Assembly (NCBI RefSeq): GCF_000949425.1
Contig: NZ_CP010976.1
Coordinates: 2,604,001 to 2,668,000 of the forward strand
Direction: 5' to 3'
Source: Paenibacillus sp. IHBB 10380
GTDB lineage: Bacteria; Bacillota; Bacilli; Paenibacillales; Paenibacillaceae
Length of the DNA stretch: 64,000 nt
Under the pieces are notes generated by a model. That model saw only the letters and a program-made list of their open reading frames with translations. It was not told where the DNA came from and searched no databases. Position numbers and translations under genes: made by a program. Shown here piece by piece: positions 18,355-27,687 of this stretch. Numbering within the stretch: position 1 is the stretch's first letter; every line of letters starts with the position of its first letter.

Positions 18355-18377
18355 GACAAATGTGTTGTTATACGCAT
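18355..18377 (-). repeat. attC-like site 12 (remnant, closing core only)
   Basis: AAATGTGTTGTTATACGCA: only the last outer-stem bases and GTTATACGC survive. It pairs perfectly with GCGTATAAC at site 13, marking the cassette of the 172-residue protein. Confidence 0.75.
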
Positions 18378-18423
18378 TTCAACGCCCATAGCTTAGAAGA
18401 TTCCAAAAAAAGTGGCTCTTAAA

Positions 18424-18942
18424 TCACCAAAACTTCCACCATGGTTTCTTTTTCATCTGATATTCAAAGAAACCATTCATATTGAAAATTAATCGCCCAG
18501 TACCATCATCAACTGCAACTACACTATGTCCTATACAGCTAATTAACTTTCTTATTGAATCAATTCCTCCAAATGGATACGCAAAGGGGTTAAATTCTAA
18601 TCTATATGTTGAATTACTTATTTTTCTTATTCCAATTAGCTCATATTCACCATCTTTTATTGCCTCGAACATAGAATATATATCCCAATCTTCTTGCTTA
18701 TTATCATTGATAGAAACAACTTTTATATAGACATTTCCTAGATTTTTTCTGGTCTCCTCGTATTCCTGTTCATTGGGCCACCAAAACTCATCCAACTCTG
18801 TATCAGAGAATAATTTAATCCATTTTCCATCAGTATCCTGTACTTCGTTATTTTTGTCTTCCTTAATTACTTCAAAAATAAGTTTTAATCTATTTAACTT
18901 CTCCTCATTTTTTACTTTAAACTCAACATAACAATATTCCAT
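18424..18942 (-). CDS. Hypothetical protein, cassette-encoded
   Basis: 172 residues, soluble, acidic, not recognised; begins MEYCYVEFKVKNEEKLNRLK and contains a two-part alpha/beta pattern with NPFAYPFGGIDSIRKLISCIGH near the C-terminus. AGGTGG ribosome site before ATG. Intact and flanked by complementary cores. Confidence 0.75.
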   Translation of the reverse strand: MEYCYVEFKVKNEEKLNRLKLIFEVIKEDKNNEVQDTDGKWIKLFSDTELDEFWWPNEQEYEETRKNLGNVYIKVVSINDNKQEDWDIYSMFEAIKDGEYELIGIRKISNSTYRLEFNPFAYPFGGIDSIRKLISCIGHSVVAVDDGTGRLIFNMNGFFEYQMKKKPWWKFW

Positions 18943-19111
18943 TTTACCACCTCAAAGTAAATATTCATGAAAATAACGTCATTTGAAGAGGGATACATTT
19001 AATTCCGAACAAGAACGTGCTATTTATTTGCAATCTATTTGAGATCATTAAATTTAGTACATTGTTTGCCTTGAAAGTACCCTATCTTGTTAAATCTATT
19101 CTTAGGTCATT

Positions 19112-19281
19112 GCGTATAACGTTTCGGCATTACCGACGTCCAAGCTGCTTAAGGACCGTAGGTCTGGGTGGCTCTGCCACTTAGCCGGTTGGATGTGTCA
19201 CCTGAATTAACTTCTTCGAAACTTCCTTCTGGTGACCAAGGGAGCGTAGCGACCGCTGTGGTAATGCAATGTTAGGGGATG
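19112..19281 (-). repeat. attC-like site 13 (class A1)
   Basis: GCGTATAACG to GTTAGGGGATG; GCATTACC/GGTAATGC outer stem and GGTGGCTCTGCCAC inner hairpin. Confidence 0.94.
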
Positions 19282-19339
19282 TATTCGTCTCCCTCGAATT
19301 ATCCTTCTTAAAATCCCTGAATCTATAGGTTCTTATATA

Positions 19340-19440
19340 CGAATTCTCAGTACTTGATGTATCCATTCTTCTCGTAAAAATTCTTAGCAATACCATTGTT
19401 AGACCAATAATCTAATGACCTATTGGTATTACTTTCTCCA
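19340..19440 (-). pseudogene. GNAT acetyltransferase C-terminal fragment
   Basis: The minus strand reads SNNGIAKNFYEKNGYIKY then stop, the terminal GNAT motif. Everything before it is lost and the fragment joins the membrane-protein gene without a repeat. Confidence 0.65.
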
Positions 19441-19860
19441 TATGTTTTCATTGATTTCATTAGAGGCATTGAACTTAAATGATATGAAAAATGAAATCCA
19501 ATAGTGTATAAGACCAGCTAACGAGGTTAATGAAATTGTTGCTATTCTAATATTGATGCTCCAGATATCTTTGAAAACAAAATACAAAGCCAAAAATGTT
19601 AAACAATATAATGTGATACCGACTACAAATCTATAAACAGTCTTGTTTATCAGCAGTTTATTGATCAGAAGTGTCAATAAAGAGAAGAATAATATAAAAA
19701 ATGAAGGAAGAAATATTAGAACCATCACAACATCAGAAAACAACGGGAATTCATTATCAACATAATTAGGCCAAAAATTAATTACACCTATTAACGGAAA
19801 TATAAGAGATATTACAATCCATATTCTGTATAAAGTCGTCAAATTATTAATCACCCTCAA
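19429..19860 (-). CDS. Four-span membrane protein, unknown
   Basis: 143 residues with hydrophobic segments near 12-28, 41-66, 76-95 and 107-130. Function not recognised. The listed start is TTG; GAGGGTG at the very start could instead serve a TTG at residue 7. Shares a cassette with the GNAT fragment, a sign of cassette fusion by loss of a repeat. Confidence 0.65.
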   Translation of the reverse strand: MRVINNLTTLYRIWIVISLIFPLIGVINFWPNYVDNEFPLFSDVVMVLIFLPSFFILFFSLLTLLINKLLINKTVYRFVVGITLYCLTFLALYFVFKDIWSINIRIATISLTSLAGLIHYWISFFISFKFNASNEINENIWRK

Positions 19861-20008
19861 AAATATTTAGGTTACATTGTGGCATGAATATTCTGTACTT
19901 CTTGATTGAGTTAATTTTTAAGTTCGTGATCTTTAGTTTGTTTTATTTGCATACCACTGCCCCTGTCAGCCGGCTATGATTGTTTATATATAATGTTTCT
20001 TACGAATA

Positions 20009-20153
20009 TTTCACCTAACGTTTCCGTATCTATGACGCGACCCAGCCTTAAATAGCTCTTATCTTAGGCTGGGTCGTTTGTTGTCTGAGCTTCCTCCATG
20101 ATTATACATCTGACAACCGAAGGGCGTAAGCCCTGATGCCGTGTTGTCAGATG
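20009..20153 (-). repeat. attC-like site 14 (class B)
   Basis: TTTCACCTAACG to GTTGTCAGATG (core one base off). Arm GACCCAGCCTTAAATAGC/CTTATCTTAGGCTGGGTC. Confidence 0.9.
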
Positions 20154-20187
20154 TCAATGCCTTCTATGTAAATTCTATCAAATACTC

Positions 20188-20592
20188 TTAGAGATTTTTT
20201 GTCAGTATTACTTCAAGAGGTTGAGTCTCCAATAGTAAACATCCAGCATCACGATATCCAATCTTCCTATAAAAATGTTGTGCTTCTTCATTAGATTGCG
20301 TTGACGTCATTATTAGTTTAAATCCTCTTTGACGCATAATTTCTTCCCAATACAGTACAATTTTCTTACCGATTCCTTGTCCTCTATATTCTTCATCAAT
20401 CCATATCATGTTCATAAAAGGAATGTTATCCCAAAAATATCCATATCTCATCCAACCAATTTCTTTCTCTGAATCTTTAAGCATAAAGATCTCCTTTTCT
20501 TTAATCTTCGTTCTTACAAGTGTCTCAGGAATATGTCTATCTCTTTCAACAATGTACTTATAATCTTTTTCTGTTGCAAATTCTATCTTCAT
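20188..20592 (-). CDS. GNAT-family N-acetyltransferase
   Basis: 134 residues from ATG 20592 (GGGGG upstream); the longer frame to 20685 runs into the repeat. Motif A is DEEYRGQGIGKKIVLYWEEI, motif B FYRKIGYRDAGCLLLE. Begins MKIEFATEKDYKYIVERDRH, typical of GNATs. Substrate unknown. Confidence 0.9.
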   Translation of the reverse strand: MKIEFATEKDYKYIVERDRHIPETLVRTKIKEKEIFMLKDSEKEIGWMRYGYFWDNIPFMNMIWIDEEYRGQGIGKKIVLYWEEIMRQRGFKLIMTSTQSNEEAQHFYRKIGYRDAGCLLLETQPLEVILTKNL

Positions 20593-20651
20593 TGCAAATC
20601 CCCCAATATACTCTACTTCGTAGATTTTTCGTCGTATATACTCCGCACTGA

Positions 20652-20828
20652 TTTCTGATAACGTTTGTGCATTCACGACGTTCAAGCGGCTTAAGGACCG
20701 TAGGTCTAGGTGGCTCTACCACTTAGCTGGTTGAATGTGTCCGGTGATTCTGCTCCATCGAAATGCCTCTTCCGGACCAAAGGCCGGGCTAGCCCGGCCT
20801 GCAGCGTTGAATGCGATGTTAACTGATG
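20652..20828 (-). repeat. attC-like site 15 (class D)
   Basis: TTTCTGATAACG to GTTAACTGATG; has TGTCCGGTGA/CCGGACC arm and a strong GGCCGGGCTAGCCCGGCC terminal hairpin. Confidence 0.93.
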
Positions 20829-21745
20829 CTTCTGCCTTCCCCGAACTCCCCGTCAAAATCTTTAATCGACATATAAAACATTTCTAAATCAACTTTATCT
20901 GGTAGACCAGATACTTGACCATCTCCAACTTCTATTACACACCACTTATCATGTTCAGTCTTAGCAATATCCATTGTAAAAAAGGTACTATTGATCCCTC
21001 TTGCTAGATCAATAAACTCATCAAGATTTGGTTGATCTTCAGTATCATAGATTGCTTCATCCCAGTATTCAAAGTTATGCAAAAGCTTATTGTGTAAGAA
21101 AAATATTCGATATTCCTTAGCTAATGGCATTCCACTAATCGGATGAACAGCAATCTTCTTTAGTGGGATAAACTCTCGAAATACTAATCCACCACTTAAG
21201 TCTTCCCCTTGTCTATTTATGAAATTTTCAATTATTCTTTTTGCATTAGTTTTATTTGAGACATCAGGGATATAACATGCATCTTCCCACTCATGCTTAC
21301 GGGATTTCACATAATCTTTAATAATTATTGCCTTATCTTCAAAATCATTTAGAATATTTAGGATTTCGCTTTCTCGAACATTATTAATATCCAGCCAAAA
21401 ACTCCTCGGGGTGTGATTTTTAATGATCTTATATGAATTTGGAAAGTAATGACAAGCAACATATTCCTCGGGAGAATTAATTAACTTTATATTCTTTTCA
21501 AGTAGCCCCTTGTATAACAACTCATAATATGGAGGCTTCATCATCCATCCTCTATATAGTGCAACTTCTAAACTACCTATTGATTCGACAAGTCTTATAG
21601 CTTTTCTGACATTGCCAGAAAACAAATCTTCTAAGGATATAAGTGCGACGGAAAAACCCAGTTTCTTAGCAGTAAGATACTCATTTTCATAATCAATATC
21701 AACAGCTTTTTCATTAAGTGGATCATTACAAAAAAGAATGATCAT
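20819..21745 (-). CDS. ATP-grasp domain protein (DUF4343-like), 308 residues
   Basis: Likely carboxylate-amine ligase. IIIKDYVKSRKHEWEDACYI, LSGGLVFREFIPLKKIA, LAKEYRIFFLHNKLL and FFTMDIAKTEHDKWCVIEVGDGQVSGLP match the nucleotide-binding and metal-binding parts of ATP-grasp proteins. AAGGAGTG before ATG. The TAA stop falls in the attC core (AGTTAAC). A shorter relative sits at 28327-29067. Acceptor substrate unknown. Confidence 0.85.
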   Translation of the reverse strand: MIILFCNDPLNEKAVDIDYENEYLTAKKLGFSVALISLEDLFSGNVRKAIRLVESIGSLEVALYRGWMMKPPYYELLYKGLLEKNIKLINSPEEYVACHYFPNSYKIIKNHTPRSFWLDINNVRESEILNILNDFEDKAIIIKDYVKSRKHEWEDACYIPDVSNKTNAKRIIENFINRQGEDLSGGLVFREFIPLKKIAVHPISGMPLAKEYRIFFLHNKLLHNFEYWDEAIYDTEDQPNLDEFIDLARGINSTFFTMDIAKTEHDKWCVIEVGDGQVSGLPDKVDLEMFYMSIKDFDGEFGEGRSIS

Positions 21746-21782
21746 TGGTTGGTTTCACTCCTTATTTAATATCTTGCAGAAG

Positions 21783-21950
21783 TTTCAACTAACGTTTCCA
21801 TGTTCACGACGTCTCATCACCCTAAGGACCTTTAGGTCCTGCCGCGATGCGGTTGGATGGTGCGGATGTGTCGCCTGATACACCTCTTTGAAATTCCCCT
21901 GGCGACCGAGGGGCGAATGCTCCGATGCGTGAACATATTGTTATACGCTG
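21783..21950 (-). repeat. attC-like site 16 (class D)
   Basis: TTTCAACTAACG to GTTATACGCTG; outer stem CATGTTCACG/GCGTGAACAT, arm AGGACCTTTAGGTCCT. Confidence 0.93.
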
Positions 21951-21975
21951 TTACTCGACTTCCTTGAAATACTTA

Positions 21976-22764
21976 CTAACCTCTCTGAAATCCACCTTCT
22001 GAGTGGATAATTTGTCCATTTATCCACTCAGCTTCGTCACTTACCAGAAAAGTAATTAATCGTGCTGCATCGTGAGGCAGTCCAATTCTACCCATTGGGG
22101 ATTTAGTCAAAATGTAATCTTTTACGCCATCATCCATCCATCCCGTATCAGTTGGTCCTGGATTCACCGCATTTACTGTAATTCCTTTCGAGGCTACTTC
22201 AGCCGATAAGGTTATAGTGAATGTATCAATGGCACCTTTAGTAGTAGCATACGCTATATTACCAGCCATCGGTCCTAGCGATTGACCAGAAGTTAAATTA
22301 ATAATTCTCCCACCTCTTGAATTGCTAAACCGACTTGCAAACTCTGCACTTAATAACATTGTTCCACGAATATTTACCTGGTAATGTTTATCAAGTACTT
22401 CAGCAGTTAATGTATCGTATCCTACATCAACGGAATAGGTCGCATTGTTGATTAAAATTGATGGCGTTCCTAATTTTTCTTCCACTGCATCTAATAACTT
22501 AGCAGGTGCTAATGTATCAGATATATCTAATTCCAGTTTCTCACAACGCACACCATATTCTATGATTTTATCTTGTAACAATTGAGGTTCATTTGAATGA
22601 ATTCCCCAAGGCATTTCTTTATCATAGGTAGTCCAATATGTAAAGAATACATCAACTCCTTTACTCGCCAGTGCTGTACATATTGCTGCCCCAATGCCGT
22701 TAAGGCGAGAAGCACCAGTAACTATGGCTATTCTTCTATTTAAAGATAAATCTCTCTCCTGCAT
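21976..22764 (-). CDS. Short-chain dehydrogenase/reductase (SDR)
   Basis: 262 residues, classical SDR length. The NAD(P) loop is VTGASRLNGIGAAI (a variant TGxxxGIG with extra residues, as in FabG-like resistance SDRs), LINNATY is the NNAG-like motif, and YATTKGA holds catalytic Tyr-x3-Lys. NPGPTDTGWM follows. Substrate unknown. GGAG before ATG; sole gene of its cassette. Confidence 0.92.
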   Translation of the reverse strand: MQERDLSLNRRIAIVTGASRLNGIGAAICTALASKGVDVFFTYWTTYDKEMPWGIHSNEPQLLQDKIIEYGVRCEKLELDISDTLAPAKLLDAVEEKLGTPSILINNATYSVDVGYDTLTAEVLDKHYQVNIRGTMLLSAEFASRFSNSRGGRIINLTSGQSLGPMAGNIAYATTKGAIDTFTITLSAEVASKGITVNAVNPGPTDTGWMDDGVKDYILTKSPMGRIGLPHDAARLITFLVSDEAEWINGQIIHSEGGFQRG

Positions 22765-22798
22765 GATTTATTTCTCCTTTTTATGGGTTCGAGTAATT

Positions 22799-22965
22799 GC
22801 GTATAACGTTGCATATTTCTGACGTCCAAACAGCTTAAGGACCGTAGGTCCCGGTGGCTCTGCCACTTAGCCGGTTGGATGTGTCGCCTGATTCCACTAC
22901 TCAGAAAATTCCTCTTAGCGACCAAGGAGCGTCAGCGACGATGCTGAAAAAAATTGTTATACGCT
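22799..22965 (-). repeat. attC-like site 17 (class A)
   Basis: GCGTATAACG to GTTATACGCTA; opening core exactly pairs with site 16 closing core across the SDR gene. Confidence 0.92.
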
Positions 22966-23306
22966 ACCCCTTCCCCTCCGATTCCACATCCACATGTCTT
23001 GTGTATTTTATGTATTTAATATGTCTTTATCTTTATGTATTTTGGTACTATCAAATTCGTTTCCGTATAGGAAAGTCACCCCTTCTACTATTCATTTTTC
23101 CCCTTCTTTTCAACTCATCTTCGTAAATGCAACCATATCCATTAAAATGATTTATTCTTTTTTCTTCCTGTCATTAATCATTTGTCTAATTTATCTTTCA
23201 CTTTCATTTATAATTTATTGGTCTTATTAGTTTGACTATGATAAATTTTAATGTTAATTTTTGAATTTTATAAGAAACATCTTTAGTTCTAATAGTATAA
23301 TCAAGT
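22966..23306. other. Long 3' region of the small-membrane-protein cassette
   Basis: Very T-rich on the plus strand; frames on either strand lack ribosome sites and look accidental. Nothing else recognised. Confidence 0.4.
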
Positions 23307-23477
23307 CTATTTATTGATGAAATAAACACAAATGTAATAAACAACCCAGAAAAATAATGGGATGCCCATAATAAGGTAACGTGTCTCATCAGGAAGAATA
23401 AAAAAACAGATAACTGCAATCAATACGAATGGTATAAGTAATCCAAAATACAATTTTTTATGAATTGGAGTAAACAT
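23307..23477 (-). CDS. Small two-span membrane protein
   Basis: 56 residues from ATG 23477, which has GGAGG seven bases upstream; the frame continues to 23513 without a site. Two hydrophobic helices (LYFGLLIPFVLIAVICFFIL and YLIMGIPLFFWVVYYICVYF). Function unknown. Confidence 0.7.
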   Translation of the reverse strand: MFTPIHKKLYFGLLIPFVLIAVICFFILPDETRYLIMGIPLFFWVVYYICVYFINK

Positions 23478-23611
23478 TTCATTCCTCCTTCTAAAATCTT
23501 TTTGTCTAAACATTTATCTTATAACTAAATTCAAGAACAAATGTCCATAAAATTCAAATATCAACAATGAATATTAACATATTCATTAGTTTAATAATTC
23601 TCAAAGTGGTT

Positions 23612-23782
23612 GCGTATAACGTTGCGCATTACCGACGTCCAAACAGCTTAACGACCGTAGGTCCCGGTGGCTGCTCTGCCACTTAGCTGGTTGGATATGT
23701 CACCTGACTCACTTCAACGAAACTTCCGCTTGGTGAGCAAGGGAGCGTAGCGACCGCTGTGGTAATGCAATGTTATCAGATG
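23612..23782 (-). repeat. attC-like site 18 (class A1)
   Basis: GCGTATAACG to GTTATCAGATG; opening core pairs with site 17 closing core. Confidence 0.94.
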
Positions 23783-23823
23783 TCATTGCCTTCTTCGAAA
23801 TACCTGAAAAACTCCTTCTATCT

Positions 23824-24156
23824 TTATCCCCAGAATATTCCTAGATCATCGTTATCAACGGTTTTCAATTGTTTTTCAAAGTCTTTCTCCGGTGTAATGT
23901 CTTCAACAAAATGCCATTTATTCTTACTGTCTCTCCAATATACTTTCCATTTGTTTTGTTCTAATCGGAATTGAGCAACGGGCAATTGTACCCATTGATC
24001 ACTCTTAAATGCAATTCTTTCTTCAATTAGAGTGACGCTATCACCTCTGAACTTAAAATTTAGTTTCACTTGGTTTCTTATGTGTTTTGGCACGTTCTCT
24101 TCAATGTAATCAGACATTATCTTATCAATTCTCTTTTTAGTGAATTCATCCAGCAT
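23824..24156 (-). CDS. DUF3024 family protein
   Basis: 110 residues. VPKHIRNQVKLNFKFRGDSVTL followed by PVAQFRLEQNKWKVYWRDSKNKWHF is the DUF3024 pattern, a short conserved bacterial domain of unknown role. Complete length. Alone in its cassette. Confidence 0.88.
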   Translation of the reverse strand: MLDEFTKKRIDKIMSDYIEENVPKHIRNQVKLNFKFRGDSVTLIEERIAFKSDQWVQLPVAQFRLEQNKWKVYWRDSKNKWHFVEDITPEKDFEKQLKTVDNDDLGIFWG

Positions 24157-24199
24157 ATGTACACCTCGATGGTTTTATGGTTTTAACATTCTGCAATGA

Positions 24200-24363
24200 T
24201 TTCCGATAACGTTTGGTATTCATGAACCCGAGAGACTTAAGGAGCTTCAGCTCCGGGTCCATATACTTCGCCTTGCAGGGTTGTCTGCCTAATCGGCCTC
24301 CTTGAAATATTTCACACAGACTAAGGACGTCAGTCCGAAACATGAATACCGTGTTATAGGATG
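24200..24363 (-). repeat. attC-like site 19 (class C)
   Basis: TTTCCGATAACG to GTTATAGGATG; GGTATTCATGA/CATGAATACC outer stem, GGAGCTTCAGCTCC hairpin. Confidence 0.92.
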
Positions 24364-24403
24364 TCAGCGGCTTCAATGAGTAACTCACAAATTTATTCAT
24401 ACT

Positions 24404-24943
24404 TTATTCTGTTTGTCTCCATTCCCGTTCAAGGACTGAGTAAATTGATTCATTACACCATTTATTATTACAATATCTAACCTCTCTGAGTATGCCGTCC
24501 TTTATCATTCCAGCTCTAATCATCAATTTTTCGGACAATTCATTTTCAGTGTTTGCGTATGCAACAACTCGATGTGCATTGAGATCGCTGAATGCATATC
24601 CTATCATAAGTTCAGCTGCCTCTGTTGCATAACCTTTTTTCCAAAAATTCGAATGTAATGCCCAACCGATCTCCCATTCTCTAATTTCAGACCAATTTAA
24701 TTTAATACTTATACGACCAATAGGTTTCCTATCATCCTTCAAGCATATTGCGAGTTTGTACTTTTCACGTGGATTGTTATTTGAATCTGAAAGCACTGTT
24801 TGAAAATCATTTTGTATTTCAATTGTATCTGGTGCACTACTTTCATACTTATGTGTTATTGGATTTTGCTCCAATTCATTGTAAAAAGAGAAATCTCCTT
24901 CTATAAAATTTCTCAATAAAATTCGTTTCCCTATGATATTCAT
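24404..24943 (-). CDS. GNAT acetyltransferase, RimJ/RimL-like, copy 1
   Basis: 179 residues. MNIIGKRILLRNFIEGDFSFYNEL is the typical acetyltransf_3 start; WEIGWALHSNFWKKGYATEAAELMIGYAF is motif A and AYANTENELSEKLMIRAGM motif B. GGAGAGATAAGG upstream. About 90 percent identical over its length to 46377-46916, though the downstream repeats of the two cassettes differ. Confidence 0.92.
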   Translation of the reverse strand: MNIIGKRILLRNFIEGDFSFYNELEQNPITHKYESSAPDTIEIQNDFQTVLSDSNNNPREKYKLAICLKDDRKPIGRISIKLNWSEIREWEIGWALHSNFWKKGYATEAAELMIGYAFSDLNAHRVVAYANTENELSEKLMIRAGMIKDGILREVRYCNNKWCNESIYSVLEREWRQTE

Positions 24944-25013
24944 TCCTTATCTCTCCTCGGTTATAAATGATCTGATTACTTCTGATTTTTGATCTTTTGT
25001 GTTTTTGCACTGA

Positions 25014-25142
25014 TTTCCTATAACGTTTGGCATTCCTGACCACTTAGCGGGTTGGATTTGTCGCCTGAAATCACTTCTCCGAAAACCCTCTTGGCGATCG
25101 AGGAGCGAATGCGACGATGTAGGAATCATTTGTTAGCTGATG
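25014..25142 (-). repeat. attC-like site 20 (class A, short form)
   Basis: TTTCCTATAACG to GTTAGCTGATG, 129 bp; the first arm is reduced to GACCACTTAGCGGGTTGG. Confidence 0.9.
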
Positions 25143-25720
25143 CCATTACCTTCTTCGAGTGAGCTTCCCCATAATCTTATGGTACTTATTAATCTTTTCT
25201 CTTCAAATCTTAGTTTATAAATGTCTGGCATCGATGTGGACTCCCAAAAATCAAATCCATATTGTTTATCAAAGTGATTCATCATTAACGTCATAATATC
25301 TCCATGAGTTCCAATTACGATCTTCTTACCTTCGTATGTTTCTAATATGTCTTCCATAACTTTCACAGATCTTTTCTGTGCTTTTAAGTTAGATTCCCCT
25401 TGTGGAAATGCATAATGAATGTCTTCATATACTTGGCACTTAGCTTCTTTGAAAGATATTGACGAGAATTCACCAATGTTTCTTTCTCTTAAATCTTCTT
25501 CAATTTTGATATCTTTCAAATACTCAATTGCCATTGGACGAATGGTTTCTATTGATCTTTCATAAGGACTTGATATGAAATAATCAATTTCTTCTGTTTT
25601 TAATATGTCCTTGATGGCTAATGCATCAGCCATTCCTTTTTCTGATAAGCTTCTACTTCTTTCCGTACCTTCAACATAAATAGACTCAGCATGCCTTACA
25701 AAGTAAATAAAGGTTGTCAC
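25133..25720 (-). CDS. Histidine phosphatase family protein
   Basis: 195 residues. Catalytic RHAES motif (FVRHAESIYVEGTERSRSLSEKG), ISSPYERSIETIRP, and GTHGDIMTLMM with the second His. Phosphoglycerate-mutase superfamily phosphatase; substrate unknown. Start is GTG with GGTGATATAGAG before it. The stop TAA lies in the attC core AGCTAAC. The frameshifted relative is at 14410-14815. Confidence 0.92.
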   Translation of the reverse strand: MTTFIYFVRHAESIYVEGTERSRSLSEKGMADALAIKDILKTEEIDYFISSPYERSIETIRPMAIEYLKDIKIEEDLRERNIGEFSSISFKEAKCQVYEDIHYAFPQGESNLKAQKRSVKVMEDILETYEGKKIVIGTHGDIMTLMMNHFDKQYGFDFWESTSMPDIYKLRFEEKRLISTIRLWGSSLEEGNGIS

Positions 25721-25758
25721 CTCTATATCACCGCTTTCTTATTTCATTACTGCAATGG

Positions 25759-25905
25759 TTTCAGCTAACGTTCGCGCGGCTTAAGGTGCGTAGCACCGGG
25801 TCGTCAGACTTAGCCGGTTGAATGTTCGCCTGAATCCGCTTCTCAGATATCGCTCTTGCGACCAAGGAGCGTCAGCGACGCCGTAGAAATACAATGTTAT
25901 ATGCT
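25759..25905 (-). repeat. attC-like site 21 (class A, outer stem shortened)
   Basis: TTTCAGCTAACG to GTTATATGCTG; GCGGCTTAAG/CTTAGCCGG present, but the GACGTCC bases are missing. Confidence 0.9.
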
Positions 25906-25954
25906 GTCAGGTTCTTCTTTGAAATACTATTCTCACTTCTTCCTGCCATGCTTA

Positions 25955-26320
25955 CTAATAAATCATGATTCCTTCAATTTCTCGGATCCTTAAAATTTCC
26001 TTTCGATCTATTGTCTTAATATATCCTTGATTTTCATGTGCTATGGATACTAACCATTCTTCTTTATTTTTGAAGAAGCACAAATCTTCTAATAATTTAG
26101 GCTGCATCCATTGATATAATCGGTCTGCTTTACTTATTAATAACTTCTTTTGTTCTTGCTTACAATCAAAATAATAAACATCTGCGAAAATCGTGTTCCT
26201 GGCCATTCATCTTGTTTTTTGATCTCTTTTAACTAATATGAACTCATCACATATGTTAAATGCCAATGATATTAATTGCTTGTACGTATTCCCTATTGGT
26301 TCTTCTAGTATTTTTATCAT
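25955..26320 (-). pseudogene. Hypothetical gene with in-frame opal codon
   Basis: ATG 26320 (AAAGGAGAA upstream) opens MIKILEEPIGNTYKQLISLA...RDQKTR, then TGA (26207-26209), and the very next codon ATG continues in the same frame MARNTIFADVYYF to 25955. The whole reads as one 121-residue protein interrupted once. Either the downstream part is re-initiated or the gene is inactive. Family not recognised. Confidence 0.7.
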
Positions 26321-26371
26321 TGGTTCTCCTTTGAAATGGCGTTTTTATGATCTTACATCTCTAGCCTGATT

Positions 26372-26541
26372 GCATATAACGTTCCCGCATTACCGACGTC
26401 CAAACGACTTAAGGACCATAGGTCCGGGTGGCTCTGCCACTTAGCCGGTTGAATGTATCACCTGATTTAACTTCTTCGAAACTTCCTACTGGTGACCAAG
26501 GGAGCGTAGCGACCGCTGTGGTATTGCAATGTTATCCGATG
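26372..26541 (-). repeat. attC-like site 22 (class A1)
   Basis: GCATATAACG to GTTATCCGATG; opening pairs with site 21 closing core. Confidence 0.94.
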
Positions 26542-26645
26542 TTGGTGGCTTCTCTGTATCAACCCATCCAAGTCTCTTTATGCTTCTTATTTACTTTGGA
26601 TTATTAGTCTTTGTATTATTTTTTGCACTTTATAATTCCTGCGTT

Positions 26646-26891
26646 CTATTTATTACTCTTTGGAAATCCGTAAGCTAATAAAAGAAATCCTAAGAAAAAA
26701 AAGAACCAAACAAAAAAATTATCAAAAAATCCTGAATAATAAGATGTTCTATCGGTACCTGTTCCTTGAGATGCATAGCCTGCTGCAACTATTGAAGCCG
26801 ATAATTCCTCCATGATTCTTTCAGTAGTATATAATACCCCGCTGACTATCATAAATATGGTCCCTAAAATCTTATACAGGTTGTTTCCCAA
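26646..26891 (-). CDS. Small two-span membrane protein
   Basis: 81 residues, start TTG with GGAGGGAG upstream. Spans near residues 5-22 and 53-75, separated by a polar loop rich in Ser/Thr. Function unknown. Confidence 0.65.
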   Translation of the reverse strand: MGNNLYKILGTIFMIVSGVLYTTERIMEELSASIVAAGYASQGTGTDRTSYYSGFFDNFFVWFFFFLGFLLLAYGFPKSNK

Positions 26892-26951
26892 GAAAAAAAC
26901 TCCCTCCGCTTGTTAATCATGTTTTAGTATTTCAATATGTCTTTACACCAA

Positions 26952-27000
26952 TTTCGGATAACGTTCCCGTGTTCACGACGTCCATTCACCTTAAGCTGCC
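26952..27000 (-). repeat. attC-like site 23 (truncated)
   Basis: TTTCGGATAACG, GTTCACGACGTCC and the first arm up to CTTAAG remain, then unrelated sequence with a plus-strand gene. Confidence 0.8.
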
Positions 27001-27153
27001 ACGAAGCTATTTCGCAAATATCAGCAGTAGCATTAACAGTACCCATGTAAAAATGCCTTAGAAATGTAAAAGACATACCCGTTTTCTTTAATAATTAGAT
27101 GATATAGTTAATGAATAATATATTTTTATAACATTGAAAGGGATCTTTCAAAC

Positions 27154-27495
27154 ATGACAAAAAAAGTAAAACGGCAGTTGAATGATGGTCCTAAAATTCG
27201 AAGAGAACAAGAACTTGTTTCAAAAATGATTCGTATATATTGTAAGAAAAAACATCATCAAAAAGTGTTCTGCGAGGAATGTCAGGACTTAAATGATTAT
27301 GCTAGAAATAGACTATCCCTCTGTCAATTCGGTGAAAAGAAAACGGCTTGTGCAAAGTGCCCTATCCATTGTTACAAACGGGATTATCGTCAAAAAATTA
27401 AGGGTATTATGCGTTTCTCAGGTCCATGGATGCTACTATATCATCCAATTGAGTCCATTAGGCATATCCCATTACCAGATAAGTTAAGAAAATAA
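27154..27495 (+). CDS. Nitrous oxide-stimulated promoter family protein (YgbA-like)
   Basis: 113 residues on the plus strand. Cys pairs CEECQDLNDYARNRLSLCQFGEKKTACAKCPIHCYKRDYR and IMRFSGPWMLLYHPIESIRH are diagnostic of the YgbA_NO family (PF11756), linked to nitrosative stress regulons. AAAGGGATC upstream of ATG. Opposite strand to the cassettes and beside a truncated repeat, so probably inserted or joined by a deletion instead of captured as a cassette. Confidence 0.9.
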   Translation: MTKKVKRQLNDGPKIRREQELVSKMIRIYCKKKHHQKVFCEECQDLNDYARNRLSLCQFGEKKTACAKCPIHCYKRDYRQKIKGIMRFSGPWMLLYHPIESIRHIPLPDKLRK

Positions 27496-27665
27496 CCATT
27501 TTTAAAAAAGTGGATTCCCTTTCCTACATATGGTTCATCCTCAAATCTAGGAATAACATGTTGGTGTAAATGAAAAATATGCTGATCTGCTAACTGACTC
27601 ATAATTCCAGTCAAATTATAACCATTCAGTTTATTATTTGATACTGTTTCCCTATGGCTTCTTAG
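27493..27665 (-). pseudogene. HIT-family hydrolase C-terminal fragment
   Basis: The minus strand reads LTGIMSQLADQHIFHLHQHVIPRF then YVGKGIHFF: the histidine triad H-x-H-x-H of HIT nucleotide hydrolases. No start, and it ends against the YgbA-like gene. Confidence 0.75.
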
Positions 27666-27687
27666 GTTTTAGTAAGTTTTGCGAATA

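Noticed and set aside
22994..23230. 78-codon plus-strand frame
   Set aside because: No ribosome site, composition follows the T-rich untranslated region, no known motif.
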